Source: Campylobacteraceae bacterium (GTDB lineage: Bacteria > Campylobacterota > Campylobacteria > Campylobacterales > Sulfurovaceae). Taken from it: 8,247 nt of DNA. Made by a program: the position numbers and the translations under genes. Each line of letters starts with the position of its first letter. The first letter of the stretch is position 1. The notes under the pieces were generated by a model that saw only the letters and a program-made list of their open reading frames with translations, ran no database searches and was not told the origin of the DNA. Location of the stretch: contig JALWQQ010000045.1 in the NCBI GenBank assembly GCA_027083075.1, positions 1-8,247 on the forward strand. Direction: 5' to 3'. This document shows positions 1 to 5,858 of the stretch, in pieces.

Positions 1-98
1 GTATTAAATTCATTTAATGACTACAGTATTTTTTGTATTAAATGTACTTTACACAGAAAACTCCACACAAAAGAGCTACAATGTACTTGCAGACAATT
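1..98. other. AT-rich non-coding stretch
   Basis: I recognise no gene here. The stretch is clearly richer in A and T than the rest of the window. It contains a perfect 7-bp inverted repeat (ATTAAAT at 3-9, ATTTAAT at 12-18). It also has two short direct repeats: GTATTAAAT at 1-9 and 35-43, and AATGTACTT at 41-49 and 80-88. These may be chance in AT-rich DNA or part of a promoter for a gene beyond the left edge. I see no GC-rich hairpin followed by a T-run that would serve as a terminator for the minus-strand genes ending to its right. Confidence 0.4.
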
Positions 99-209
99 TT
101 ATAAAAAGCGGGTTGTCTTGTCGTTGAGAACGTGCAAGATGGCTACGGCATATTCGCCCGAAGGCAATCCCTCTATCGTCGTTTTTGCAGTGATCGGATC
201 TTTTTTCAC
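99..209 (-). pseudogene. Fragment resembling a DUF2141 protein
   Basis: A 36-codon minus-strand frame runs from a GTG (209) to TAA (99). It encodes a peptide with the segment TTIEGLPSGEYAVAILH. This resembles the core of DUF2141 proteins, small secreted proteins in which a '(D)LPxGxYAVAVxHDEN' stretch is the best-conserved part. An intact family member is roughly 130-150 residues with a signal peptide and a longer C-terminus. Both are missing here, and the usual HDEN is replaced by HVLND. The GTG overlaps the TGA of the DUF1801 gene upstream, forming GTGA. Upstream of the GTG the frame meets a TAG within a few codons. I read this as the remnant of a truncated gene fused by recombination to the end of the cassette. 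A short functional peptide is less likely. The family match is by eye only. Confidence 0.42.
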
Positions 210-595
210 GGAGCCTCTTTTTTTCCGCTATATCGTAACGATTTCAACCGCTTCATCTCATACGTCTCCATGTTGAGTACTATACTCTCCTCTATCATCT
301 CTCGCAGCAGCGCCTCGTCAATCTCATCATCGGCGCCAAAATAGAGATGCCTCACTACCTTTCCGGTACCTTGCAACTGCGGATACCTCTCTTGGAGTTT
401 GGCTCCTTTTCCAAAGGCTGCCACCAACACATCCCCTTTGGTACGCAGCATCACGATCACGCCGTATCTGTCACCGTATGATGTTTGTTTGGCATTTTTG
501 ACCTCCTGTATCTCGGGGTAAGAGAGCAGTATCTTGCGTATGGCTTTAAAGTGCTCTGCATGTTTGCTCTTGGGGTCAATATCGTACTGCATCAT
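206..595 (-). CDS. DUF1801 (YdhG-like) domain protein
   Basis: This 129-residue cytosolic protein has no signal peptide or membrane segment. The C-terminal half carries the pattern typical of DUF1801 proteins: KLQERYPQLQGTGKVVRHLYF (about 66-86), then acidic residues, then LLREMIEESIVLNMETYEMKRL. The family has a small alpha/beta fold and no firmly assigned biochemical function. Some members are annotated as iron-chaperone or YdhG-like, on weak grounds. The gene starts with two consecutive ATG codons. The first overlaps the TGA of the MmcQ gene as ATGA, so translation is probably coupled. It is the last intact gene of a three-gene cassette with a transglutaminase-like gene and an MmcQ gene. 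The family call is fairly secure; the function is unknown. Confidence 0.8.
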   Translation of the reverse strand: MMQYDIDPKSKHAEHFKAIRKILLSYPEIQEVKNAKQTSYGDRYGVIVMLRTKGDVLVAAFGKGAKLQERYPQLQGTGKVVRHLYFGADDEIDEALLREMIEESIVLNMETYEMKRLKSLRYSGKKEAP

Positions 596-942
596 TCCAA
601 CGCCTCACGCTTCTTTTTGGGCAAACGCTTATAGACAAGCTCATACGAGTGGTCTATGAGCTCTCTAATGGTCTCATCATCCACATCTGTCTGCTCAAGC
701 ATGAGCGTGTTCCAATGTTTTTTATTCATATGATACCCGGCACTTACACCCTCATAGATACTGCGAAGCTCAAGCGCATAGATGGGATCACATTTAAGAT
801 TGACTCTTAAGGGATGCTTTTCAAAAATCAATGCAAACATCTTCTCGGCGATACGATACACACGCACATCCATATCGAAAGGGTAGTCAAATGTGGCACC
901 CGTTTTGTTCAAAAGATAGGTGTCAAGCTGTTCAAATGTCAT
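592..942 (-). CDS. MmcQ/YjbR family protein
   Basis: At 116 residues this is the usual length for the MmcQ/YjbR (CyaY-like fold, double-wing) family, often labelled as DNA-binding although direct evidence is thin. Family features are the N-terminal FEQLDTYLLNKTGATFDYPF, the central KMFALIFEKHPLRVNLKCDP, and the closing block GYHMNKKHWNTLML followed by an acidic helix with DDETIRELIDHSYELVYKRLP. The product is soluble and basic at its C-terminus. The ATG at 942 sits 12 bases after the stop of the transglutaminase-like gene, with an AAAAGG ribosome binding site that overlaps that stop codon. The 3' end overlaps the DUF1801 start as ATGA. The three genes are therefore almost certainly co-transcribed. 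Family confidence is high; the biological role is not known. Confidence 0.88.
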   Translation of the reverse strand: MTFEQLDTYLLNKTGATFDYPFDMDVRVYRIAEKMFALIFEKHPLRVNLKCDPIYALELRSIYEGVSAGYHMNKKHWNTLMLEQTDVDDETIRELIDHSYELVYKRLPKKKREALE

Positions 943-954
943 ACATCATACCTT

Positions 955-1527
955 TTATGTTTTGATATCGGGGAAATGACAGACCATCTCTTCATAGCTT
1001 TTGTAAGTTTGCAACGCCTCTACCACTTCAGCCAATGGTTCGGCGTAGTTACCGCTCAGATCAAACTCATCTTCACCCACTTCAAAAGCGAGCCTCTCAT
1101 GCGGCGGGTCAAACTGCGCATCGACACCCTCTTTGTTGCCGCGTGCATCGACTCTGTACCAGCCGTACTCTTTGAGATAAACCCAATTGAGTCCATGCAG
1201 GCAGTAGATACCCGGCTTGTGCTCAGAACAGCTTAGGCGCTGATAAGAAAACCCTGTCGGGATGCCGTTGGCACGCAAAAGTGCGGCAAGCAGATGGCTC
1301 TTGGCGTAGCACCAGCCTGTACGGTGTTCCAAGACTTCGGAGGCTTTGCAGGTGGTGATCTCATCTTTGGCATCCCCACTGTGGCGTATCTCGTCACGCA
1401 CGAACTCAAAACAGCGTTTGGCGATGGTTGTATCGTCATGCAAGCCCTCAGCCAACCGCTTCGCTTCTGCCGCTACTGCGGGGTGCTCGTAGTCGATGAT
1501 CTTTGTGGATTGTAGATAATTTCTCAT
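955..1527 (-). CDS. Transglutaminase-like family protein
   Basis: This 190-residue protein has the transglutaminase-like cysteine-protease fold. The catalytic triad can be read directly: Cys73 in GWCYAKSHLLAALLRANGIP, His111 in CLHGLNWVYL and Asp127 in WYRVDARGN. The N-terminal third is helical and includes the usual LHDDTTIAKRCFEFVRDEIRHS segment. There is no signal peptide or membrane helix, so it should act in the cytoplasm. Bacterial members are proteases, peptidases or amide-modifying enzymes, and the substrate cannot be predicted. It is the first gene of a cassette followed by MmcQ and DUF1801. The ATG at 1527 lacks a visible ribosome binding site. A TGCTACAAT extended -10 ends five bases before it, so the mRNA may be leaderless. 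The C-terminal 40 residues show no recognisable motif. Confidence 0.87.
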   Translation of the reverse strand: MRNYLQSTKIIDYEHPAVAAEAKRLAEGLHDDTTIAKRCFEFVRDEIRHSGDAKDEITTCKASEVLEHRTGWCYAKSHLLAALLRANGIPTGFSYQRLSCSEHKPGIYCLHGLNWVYLKEYGWYRVDARGNKEGVDAQFDPPHERLAFEVGEDEFDLSGNYAEPLAEVVEALQTYKSYEEMVCHFPDIKT

Positions 1528-1532
1528 GCACT

Positions 1533-1541
1533 ATTGTAGCA
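1533..1541 (-). promoter_or_regulatory. Extended -10 promoter, transglutaminase cassette
   Basis: On the minus strand TGCTACAAT matches the extended -10 form TGnTAnAAT. The hexamer TACAAT (1538-1533) ends five bases before the ATG at 1527, so the expected start of transcription falls at or very near the A of that ATG. No convincing -35 is present 17 bases upstream, although TTGACC lies close by with wrong spacing. This is an inference from motif position only. Confidence 0.35.
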
Positions 1542-1609
1542 TATCGGTCAACCGTACTATCGTAGAATGAAGATAGATCCTTGTATGCGTATATTGCACA
1601 TATGCGCGA

Positions 1610-1631
1610 TCCGAAAGCGATTGCTTTCGGA
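1610..1631 (-). terminator. Hairpin just after soxZ
   Basis: TCCGAAAGC (1610-1618) and GCTTTCGGA (1623-1631) form a perfect 9-bp stem with a 4-base loop, starting five bases past the soxZ stop codon. On the minus strand the stem is not followed by a run of T, so it is not a canonical intrinsic terminator. It may be a weak terminator or a 3'-end stabilising structure for the soxYZ message. The rest of the gap (1528-1609) holds only the upstream region of the transglutaminase-like gene. Confidence 0.5.
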
Positions 1632-1635
1632 AAGG

Positions 1636-1938
1636 CTATTTTATCATTTTAGAAGCACTTGCATGCGCACCGGAAAGATCGATCCATGCGATCTCAAGCA
1701 CCTCGCCCTTATTCCCGCGAAATTTAAATTTCAAAAGTGGGTTTTTCGACAAAAACTGACTTGACGAGAGTTCGTAGACCGTTTTTTCTCCTACTTTGGC
1801 GATGACACGGGTAATGAAATTTGCTTTCACCCCTCTTTTTTTGGCTTGATTATAGGTAAGCATCTCATGTGTCAAAAGCACCTTAACTTTGACAATCCCC
1901 TCTTTCTCTTTGGCTTTAATCCTAATCTTTTTCATCAT
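1636..1938 (-). CDS. soxZ: Thiosulfate-oxidation carrier protein SoxZ
   Basis: This 100-residue protein matches SoxZ along its whole length. It is the immunoglobulin-like partner that forms a heterodimer with SoxY and carries the sulfur intermediates of the Sox pathway past SoxAX, SoxB and SoxCD in the periplasm. Diagnostic stretches are KVKVLLTHEMLTYNQAKKRGVKANFI (about 17-42), SQFLSKNPLLKFKFRGNKGE (60-79) and IAWIDLSG (83-90). As usual for SoxZ there is no signal peptide, because it is exported by piggyback on the Tat substrate SoxY. AAGGAG (1948-1943) precedes a double ATG. The second ATG (1935) has the better spacing, so the protein may be 99 residues. soxY lies 26 bases upstream in the same transcription unit, and no other sox gene is adjacent. 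Confidence 0.95.
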   Translation of the reverse strand: MMKKIRIKAKEKEGIVKVKVLLTHEMLTYNQAKKRGVKANFITRVIAKVGEKTVYELSSSQFLSKNPLLKFKFRGNKGEVLEIAWIDLSGAHASASKMIK

Positions 1939-1964
1939 GAAACTCCTTATTGTGTTTGATACTG

Positions 1965-2420
1965 TTAACCTTCACAACCGCCCGGCGAAACCATCAGTTG
2001 TGATCTTTGCATATACAGAGTACCGTCCTCCCCCTCGGCAACCGCTATCAAAAGCACATCGCCTTTCGGTTTATTTTTTAGTTTCAATGCTAAAGCATAA
2101 TCCACGATACTGTCGGGGTAAATACTCCATACCGCCGTCGCACTTTCGGGATTGGAGTCTTGAAAGAGTGCCAAGCTTTTAAGCTCAAGATCTGTCATGA
2201 TGCGCACAGGAACAAACGATGCCTTGGGAGCAACCTTTGGATGCTTCAGTTTTAGCTTATCTGTTTTTACCAACGGTGTATCACCGTAGAGTTTTTTGAT
2301 CGCATCTTCAACCGTCTTGGCTTTCCATGCTTCGGGTTTGAGCGCTCTGTAATCCGTAGCAAACACCGGAAGAGTCGCCGCGACCGTTGCGCTCAGTGTC
2401 AAGAATTTTCTTCTGTCCAT
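1965..2420 (-). CDS. soxY: Thiosulfate-oxidation carrier protein SoxY
   Basis: SoxY is the sulfur-carrier subunit of the periplasmic Sox system. Intermediates are bound covalently to a Cys near the C-terminus on a flexible Gly-rich arm. The 151-residue protein begins with a twin-arginine signal, MDRRKFLTLSATVAATLPVFA (RRKFL motif, cleavage probably near 21-22). It continues with the SoxY fold: VEDAIKKLYGD (38-47), LKLKHPKVAPKASFVPVRI and MQRSQLMVSPGG at the end. The carrier Cys149 lies in a tail that reads GGCEG, where the canonical form is GGCGG. The ATG at 2420 has AAGGA six bases upstream. soxZ follows after 26 bases. Unlike typical Sox loci, no soxA, soxB, soxX, soxC or soxD is in view, so the pair stands alone or has been separated from a larger cluster. 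Confidence 0.94.
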   Translation of the reverse strand: MDRRKFLTLSATVAATLPVFATDYRALKPEAWKAKTVEDAIKKLYGDTPLVKTDKLKLKHPKVAPKASFVPVRIMTDLELKSLALFQDSNPESATAVWSIYPDSIVDYALALKLKNKPKGDVLLIAVAEGEDGTLYMQRSQLMVSPGGCEG

Positions 2421-2441
2421 GTTCCATCCTTTTAAGCGTTT

Positions 2442-2459
2442 TAGAACATTGCTGTTCTA
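2442..2459. promoter_or_regulatory. Palindrome upstream of soxY, candidate operator
   Basis: TAGAACA (2442-2448) and TGTTCTA (2453-2459) form a perfect 7-bp inverted repeat around a 4-base centre, about 22 bases before the soxY start. A TACAAT hexamer on the minus strand (2470-2465) could be a -10 element, placing the transcription start inside the palindrome. This position fits a repressor site or a 5' UTR hairpin. The regulator is unknown. Confidence 0.4.
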
Positions 2460-2497
2460 TGAGAATTGTAAGATGGAAAAATTGGATTTTTTGGATC

Positions 2498-2971
2498 TTA
2501 TGAAGCGCATTGCCGATTGACGACGATATGGACGATAGGTTTTTCGAGGGTGCGGGCATATCTGATCACCTCGCCGGTGCCGCCGATTTTGTCGTTGTAG
2601 CTGCCGTCCCAAAGTACTAAGAGCATATCCGCCCGATCGACGAGATAGCGTCCAAGATTTTCATAAGGATGATCGTATCGTGTCGGGATGAGGTATCGCT
2701 TTTGCGCCCGTGCATACAAGCTGCTAAAACGCACTTGGTCCTCGATGCTCTCGAGATAGCGCTTTTTCTCAAGCGGGAGCGGCACCTCGAGCGTAATATT
2801 GTCGTATTTTAGCGCGATCTCGGCAACACACTGATCTGCGCCGTCAGCCAGCGCATCAAGCAAGACGATAGTGCTGTGGTGTTGTGCGAGTCCATCGAAA
2901 AACCCCTGCAGCTCTTGGCGTATCGACGGTGTTATGATGACATCTCTGTGTCCGCTGACAGCTACGATCAT
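2498..2971 (-). CDS. SLOG-like nucleotide-binding protein
   Basis: This 157-residue soluble Rossmann-type protein resembles the SLOG superfamily (SMF/DprA and LOG related). Visible signatures are a hydrophobic strand leading into GHRD (MIVAVSGHRD, 1-10), ALADGAD (40-46) after the second strand, the ADMLLVLWDG strand-turn (114-123), and a Gly-rich loop GGTGEVIRYAR (130-140) before the last strand PIVHIVV. Family knowledge: SLOG domains are proposed to bind or process nucleotide-derived ligands, and are found with TIR domains in conflict systems; the SLOG of ThsA in Thoeris senses a cyclic ADP-ribose isomer. The start ATG overlaps the DUF4071 stop as ATGA, so it is the last gene of the array. 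No clear terminator follows before soxY. Acting as sensor or nucleotide-processing enzyme for TIR signals is an inference. Confidence 0.75.
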   Translation of the reverse strand: MIVAVSGHRDVIITPSIRQELQGFFDGLAQHHSTIVLLDALADGADQCVAEIALKYDNITLEVPLPLEKKRYLESIEDQVRFSSLYARAQKRYLIPTRYDHPYENLGRYLVDRADMLLVLWDGSYNDKIGGTGEVIRYARTLEKPIVHIVVNRQCAS

Positions 2972-4182
2972 CCTTCGCTCCTTGAGAGTAAATAGGCGTC
3001 GAAAATCTCCAAACAGCCCCGAAAGATGTCGAGGTTTTCGGGCGGCGTTTCGGCAAACCTTTCGATGATATCGACAAAAAACGCTCCCATCTGCCTGCGA
3101 GTACGCTCTATGAGATGGCGGCTTGGTTTCAGTGCCTCAAGCAGATACTCAAACTCTTGATAGGATGTGGATTTGCCGCGAAGCAGGGCAAATTCGAGTT
3201 CGCTCATCGCCGCATAGTAACGCTCTCTGGGATCTTCGCCGGCTTTGGCGCGCGCCATCGTCGCAGAAAGTTCATCGGCGATCTGTTCTATACGCACACG
3301 CGCTTGCTTGCCGTGTGTTTCGGGAAAGATGGCGGATTGAAGTGCAAGCATATAGGCAAGGTTGATACCCGTATAGTAGCCCTGCGGCGATGCAGGGCGA
3401 TAGAGCCTACCGTAACATTGTATCATTGTCTCCAGCAAACCTTTGAGCGCCTCTTTTGTTAGCGACTGGGATGAGAAGCGTTCGCGACGGATATTGGAGA
3501 TTGCGGAAGTCTGTAGCGCGGCGGTTTCTTCGGGGGTATCGGCTTTGATAGAGATCAGGATATCGAAAGCTTCGCGGTACATGGGTGTGCTAAGCGATGC
3601 ATAGACATGCGCCTTTTTGGCCTTGATGCTATTGTCGTAGGTGTCCAAGAGGTAGGGAAAGATCTCGGTGTAGATAAAGTCGTATGCCCCCTTATCGTAC
3701 ATCACCTCCAAAAGGGCGATGAGAAAGGGCTGCGTTCTTGAGCGTTTTATAAAAGAACCGGAAAGCCTTTTTGCTTCTTGTATGACACGTTGCGTATCGT
3801 TTGCTTCGGCAAAAGCGACAAAAATCTGCTCCTCTTCGCTCATCTGCTCCTCTTTGAGCCATGCGAAAATCGCTTGGGATTGCTCTATGTTCTCTTTAAA
3901 GAACCGTACCCCTTTTACAACTGCTTCCTTTTGCGTCGCATCACCGCTTAACCATACCTCCGGCGATAATCCGAGTTTTTCATTTACTGCAGCGATAAAG
4001 CGCCGCTTGCGTATGGCACCGTCTTCGGGGCTGCTCAACCAGTTGCTCATGCTGGAACGGTACGCTTCCCACGGTTCTTCGGGCATAAAGAGACGGAAAA
4101 AGGCTTCGTTGGTTTCAAATGCGATCTTCTGTCTCTGCATCTCGTCTCGGATAAATCGCAGTAGATATTTGTGTTGCATCAC
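2968..4182 (-). CDS. DUF4071 (ASK/MAP3K TRAFs-binding-like) protein
   Basis: This cytosolic protein of about 404 residues appears all-helical. The region around 245-285 (GLLETMIQCYGRLY then GYYTGINLAYMLAL) matches the hallmark of the MAP3K TRAFs-binding domain (DUF4071), a TPR-like module of the eukaryotic stress kinase ASK1 and of bacterial conflict proteins. The preceding repeats (about 100-245) look like degenerate TPR helices. Residues 1-80 form a separate small domain with a WLSSPEDGAIRKRRFIAAVN segment and an LGLSPEVWL ending, loosely like a HTH or adaptor module; I cannot assign it. The GTG at 4182 and ATG at 4179 both overlap the TIR stop (GTGATG), and the ATG is the likelier start. 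A scaffold or regulator that links the TIR and SLOG partners is an inference. Confidence 0.65.
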   Translation of the reverse strand: MMQHKYLLRFIRDEMQRQKIAFETNEAFFRLFMPEEPWEAYRSSMSNWLSSPEDGAIRKRRFIAAVNEKLGLSPEVWLSGDATQKEAVVKGVRFFKENIEQSQAIFAWLKEEQMSEEEQIFVAFAEANDTQRVIQEAKRLSGSFIKRSRTQPFLIALLEVMYDKGAYDFIYTEIFPYLLDTYDNSIKAKKAHVYASLSTPMYREAFDILISIKADTPEETAALQTSAISNIRRERFSSQSLTKEALKGLLETMIQCYGRLYRPASPQGYYTGINLAYMLALQSAIFPETHGKQARVRIEQIADELSATMARAKAGEDPRERYYAAMSELEFALLRGKSTSYQEFEYLLEALKPSRHLIERTRRQMGAFFVDIIERFAETPPENLDIFRGCLEIFDAYLLSRSEG

Positions 4183-5858
4183 TCCGCTCCCGTTTGCAGT
4201 TTTTTGAGCGCTTTTTGCGTCTTTTTCAGTGCCTCTTCATAAGCGGGCGGATTCTCCTCCGCCAAGATCGTCCGGTAGCGCAGCGCTTCCTTGAAAAGCA
4301 TGTGGGCGCGATGCGTATCGTTGCGATCCGCATAAAGTGTTGCCAAATTGTACAGAGATGTCGCCAGAGCGGGCATCACCCATTTCGGGTTGCGGGTAAG
4401 CAGCCGATTTTGTATCTCTATCGCCTCTTTGAAGTAGCGTTCGGCATCGGTGCTTCGGTTCATATCCGCATAGAGTTCGCCAAGGTTTTGCATGGTGCAA
4501 GCAAGATAGTATTCGTAACGTTCGGGGTCAGCAGATGCCAACGCTTTGCGAATCTCAAATGCCTTAAAGTGCATTGCTTCGGCTTTGTGCGGCATATGGC
4601 GCTTTTGATACAAAACGCCCAAGTTGTTGTATGTCCACGCCAAATCGACGCTGTTGTGTCGCGGATCTTTTTGCGCAAGGTGTTTGCGCAGTCTCAATGC
4701 CTCCGCGTATGCTTTTTGGGCATCCTCGTAACGTTTGAGTTTACGATAGGCGATACCTAGCCTGTTGAGCACATTGGCGCGCCATGCCGGTTTTAGATCG
4801 TAGCTTCTAAGCTTTTCAAGCAAAGCGAGTGCACGTTTGGTGCGATTTTCCCGCATCAAAAAGAGGGCATAATCGTAGATAGTCTCATAGCTTTCCTCAA
4901 TGGCGATCGCCTTTTCGTAAGCAGCCTCCGCCACGTCATAGTCGTGCTTTTCGATATAGAGCTTGGCGCGCAGGATGTTTTTTTGTGCAAACTGTTTGTC
5001 TTGCAGGCGCGATCGACTCGATTCCAGCAGTGCCAATGCAGCATCGATCCCCTCTTTGTCGTAGAGCCTTTTGGCTCTCTCGACGATCGGAGTATGAAGC
5101 AATCCAAACCATTTGAGCGTCTCCTCTTTGGCTCTTTTGGCATCTTTGATCGCTTTAAGTCTCTCGCCGAGACGATAGATCTCCTCGCCGCTCAGTTTTT
5201 CGTGGCGGAGCCTATATTCGAGATGCGAGATGCGTTCGTTGAGCCGCTGCATGTCGCGGTTTGAAGCGATGACGCTGTACTGAACATACGCATACACCCC
5301 CAATGCCGCTACCGAAACGATACCCGCACCCCAAAACAGCATCCGTGTTCTTTTTCGGCGTCTCTCCCTGCCCCAAAGATCGGCAAAGGAGATATCAAGC
5401 AGATCGGCGATAACCTTTGTTAGCGCCTTTTGGCGACCCTCGTGTAGTGTGATCGCAAGCGGAAGCTCGCCATCTTCTTTCAAAAGATCGGGGATCGTCT
5501 CGTCGCACGGCTCGTCGATTGCTACGCAAAGAATGTCGCTTTGGGGATGCGTACGTCGGAAAAATGCAATCTCTCGCGATACCCAAGTGGAGTGTGTCGC
5601 GCTTTTTGTGCAGATGACGATAAGCTTTTGCGAAGCACGCAGCGCCTCCTCAAGTGCGGGTGTCAACGCCTTCGCTCCCGCCAACTCCTCTTCATCGCGA
5701 AAGATGCTGCGCTTGAGATCTTTGGGAAGATGCGGATACTTCCGCCTCAACGCACGCGGCACGACATACCCTTCTATCTTTTTTTGCAGCCACGAAGCAA
5801 AAGTTTTGTCGCTGTGCGAATAGCTAATAAAGGCTTTGTAGGTATAGTGTTTGTTCAT
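4179..5858 (-). CDS. TIR-domain protein with TM helix and TPR repeats
   Basis: This 559-residue protein has three parts. Residues 1-160 are a TIR domain: AFISYSHSD (9-17), the SIFRDEEEL box (51-59), then LIVICTKSATHSTWVSREIAFF (79-100), in which Glu96 occupies the position of the catalytic glutamate of NAD-cleaving TIRs. A basic stretch (RERRRKRTR, 164-172) precedes one membrane helix (about 173-195). A short heptad-like coiled coil (200-250) follows, then tetratricopeptide repeats (about 255-535) such as NVLNRLGIAYRKLKRYEDAQKAYAEAL and TYNNLGVLYQKR. By the positive-inside rule the TIR domain is cytoplasmic and the TPRs periplasmic. Known bacterial TIRs consume NAD or make cyclic ADP-ribose isomers; whether this one does is untested. 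The ATG overlaps the PIN toxin stop (ATGA), and the DUF4071 gene overlaps its end. Confidence 0.9.
   Translation of the reverse strand: MNKHYTYKAFISYSHSDKTFASWLQKKIEGYVVPRALRRKYPHLPKDLKRSIFRDEEELAGAKALTPALEEALRASQKLIVICTKSATHSTWVSREIAFFRRTHPQSDILCVAIDEPCDETIPDLLKEDGELPLAITLHEGRQKALTKVIADLLDISFADLWGRERRRKRTRMLFWGAGIVSVAALGVYAYVQYSVIASNRDMQRLNERISHLEYRLRHEKLSGEEIYRLGERLKAIKDAKRAKEETLKWFGLLHTPIVERAKRLYDKEGIDAALALLESSRSRLQDKQFAQKNILRAKLYIEKHDYDVAEAAYEKAIAIEESYETIYDYALFLMRENRTKRALALLEKLRSYDLKPAWRANVLNRLGIAYRKLKRYEDAQKAYAEALRLRKHLAQKDPRHNSVDLAWTYNNLGVLYQKRHMPHKAEAMHFKAFEIRKALASADPERYEYYLACTMQNLGELYADMNRSTDAERYFKEAIEIQNRLLTRNPKWVMPALATSLYNLATLYADRNDTHRAHMLFKEALRYRTILAEENPPAYEEALKKTQKALKKLQTGAE

Noticed and set aside
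1..98. CRISPR-like or iteron repeats
   Set aside because: The repeats are two 9-base pairs without regular spacing in AT-rich DNA, which chance can explain.
132..344. Plus-strand open frame over the end of the DUF1801 gene
   Set aside because: It runs antisense to a well-supported family member, shows no recognisable domain and has no ribosome binding site.
2442..2459. LexA-type SOS box
   Set aside because: GAAC and GTTC are present but the spacing does not fit the known LexA boxes, and a sox promoter is an unlikely SOS target.
2461..2500. Intrinsic terminator after the SLOG gene
   Set aside because: The only hairpin (AAAAAT-TGG-ATTTTT) is short and AT-only, so it is too weak to call.
4194..4760. 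Long plus-strand open frame inside the TIR gene
   Set aside because: It is antisense to clear TPR repeats. The translated product is a Cys- and Phe-rich shadow without a domain.
2498..5858. Calling the locus Thoeris
   Set aside because: There is a TIR and a SLOG-like protein, but no SIR2 domain. The TIR protein has a membrane helix and TPRs unlike ThsB, and a DUF4071 gene is present.
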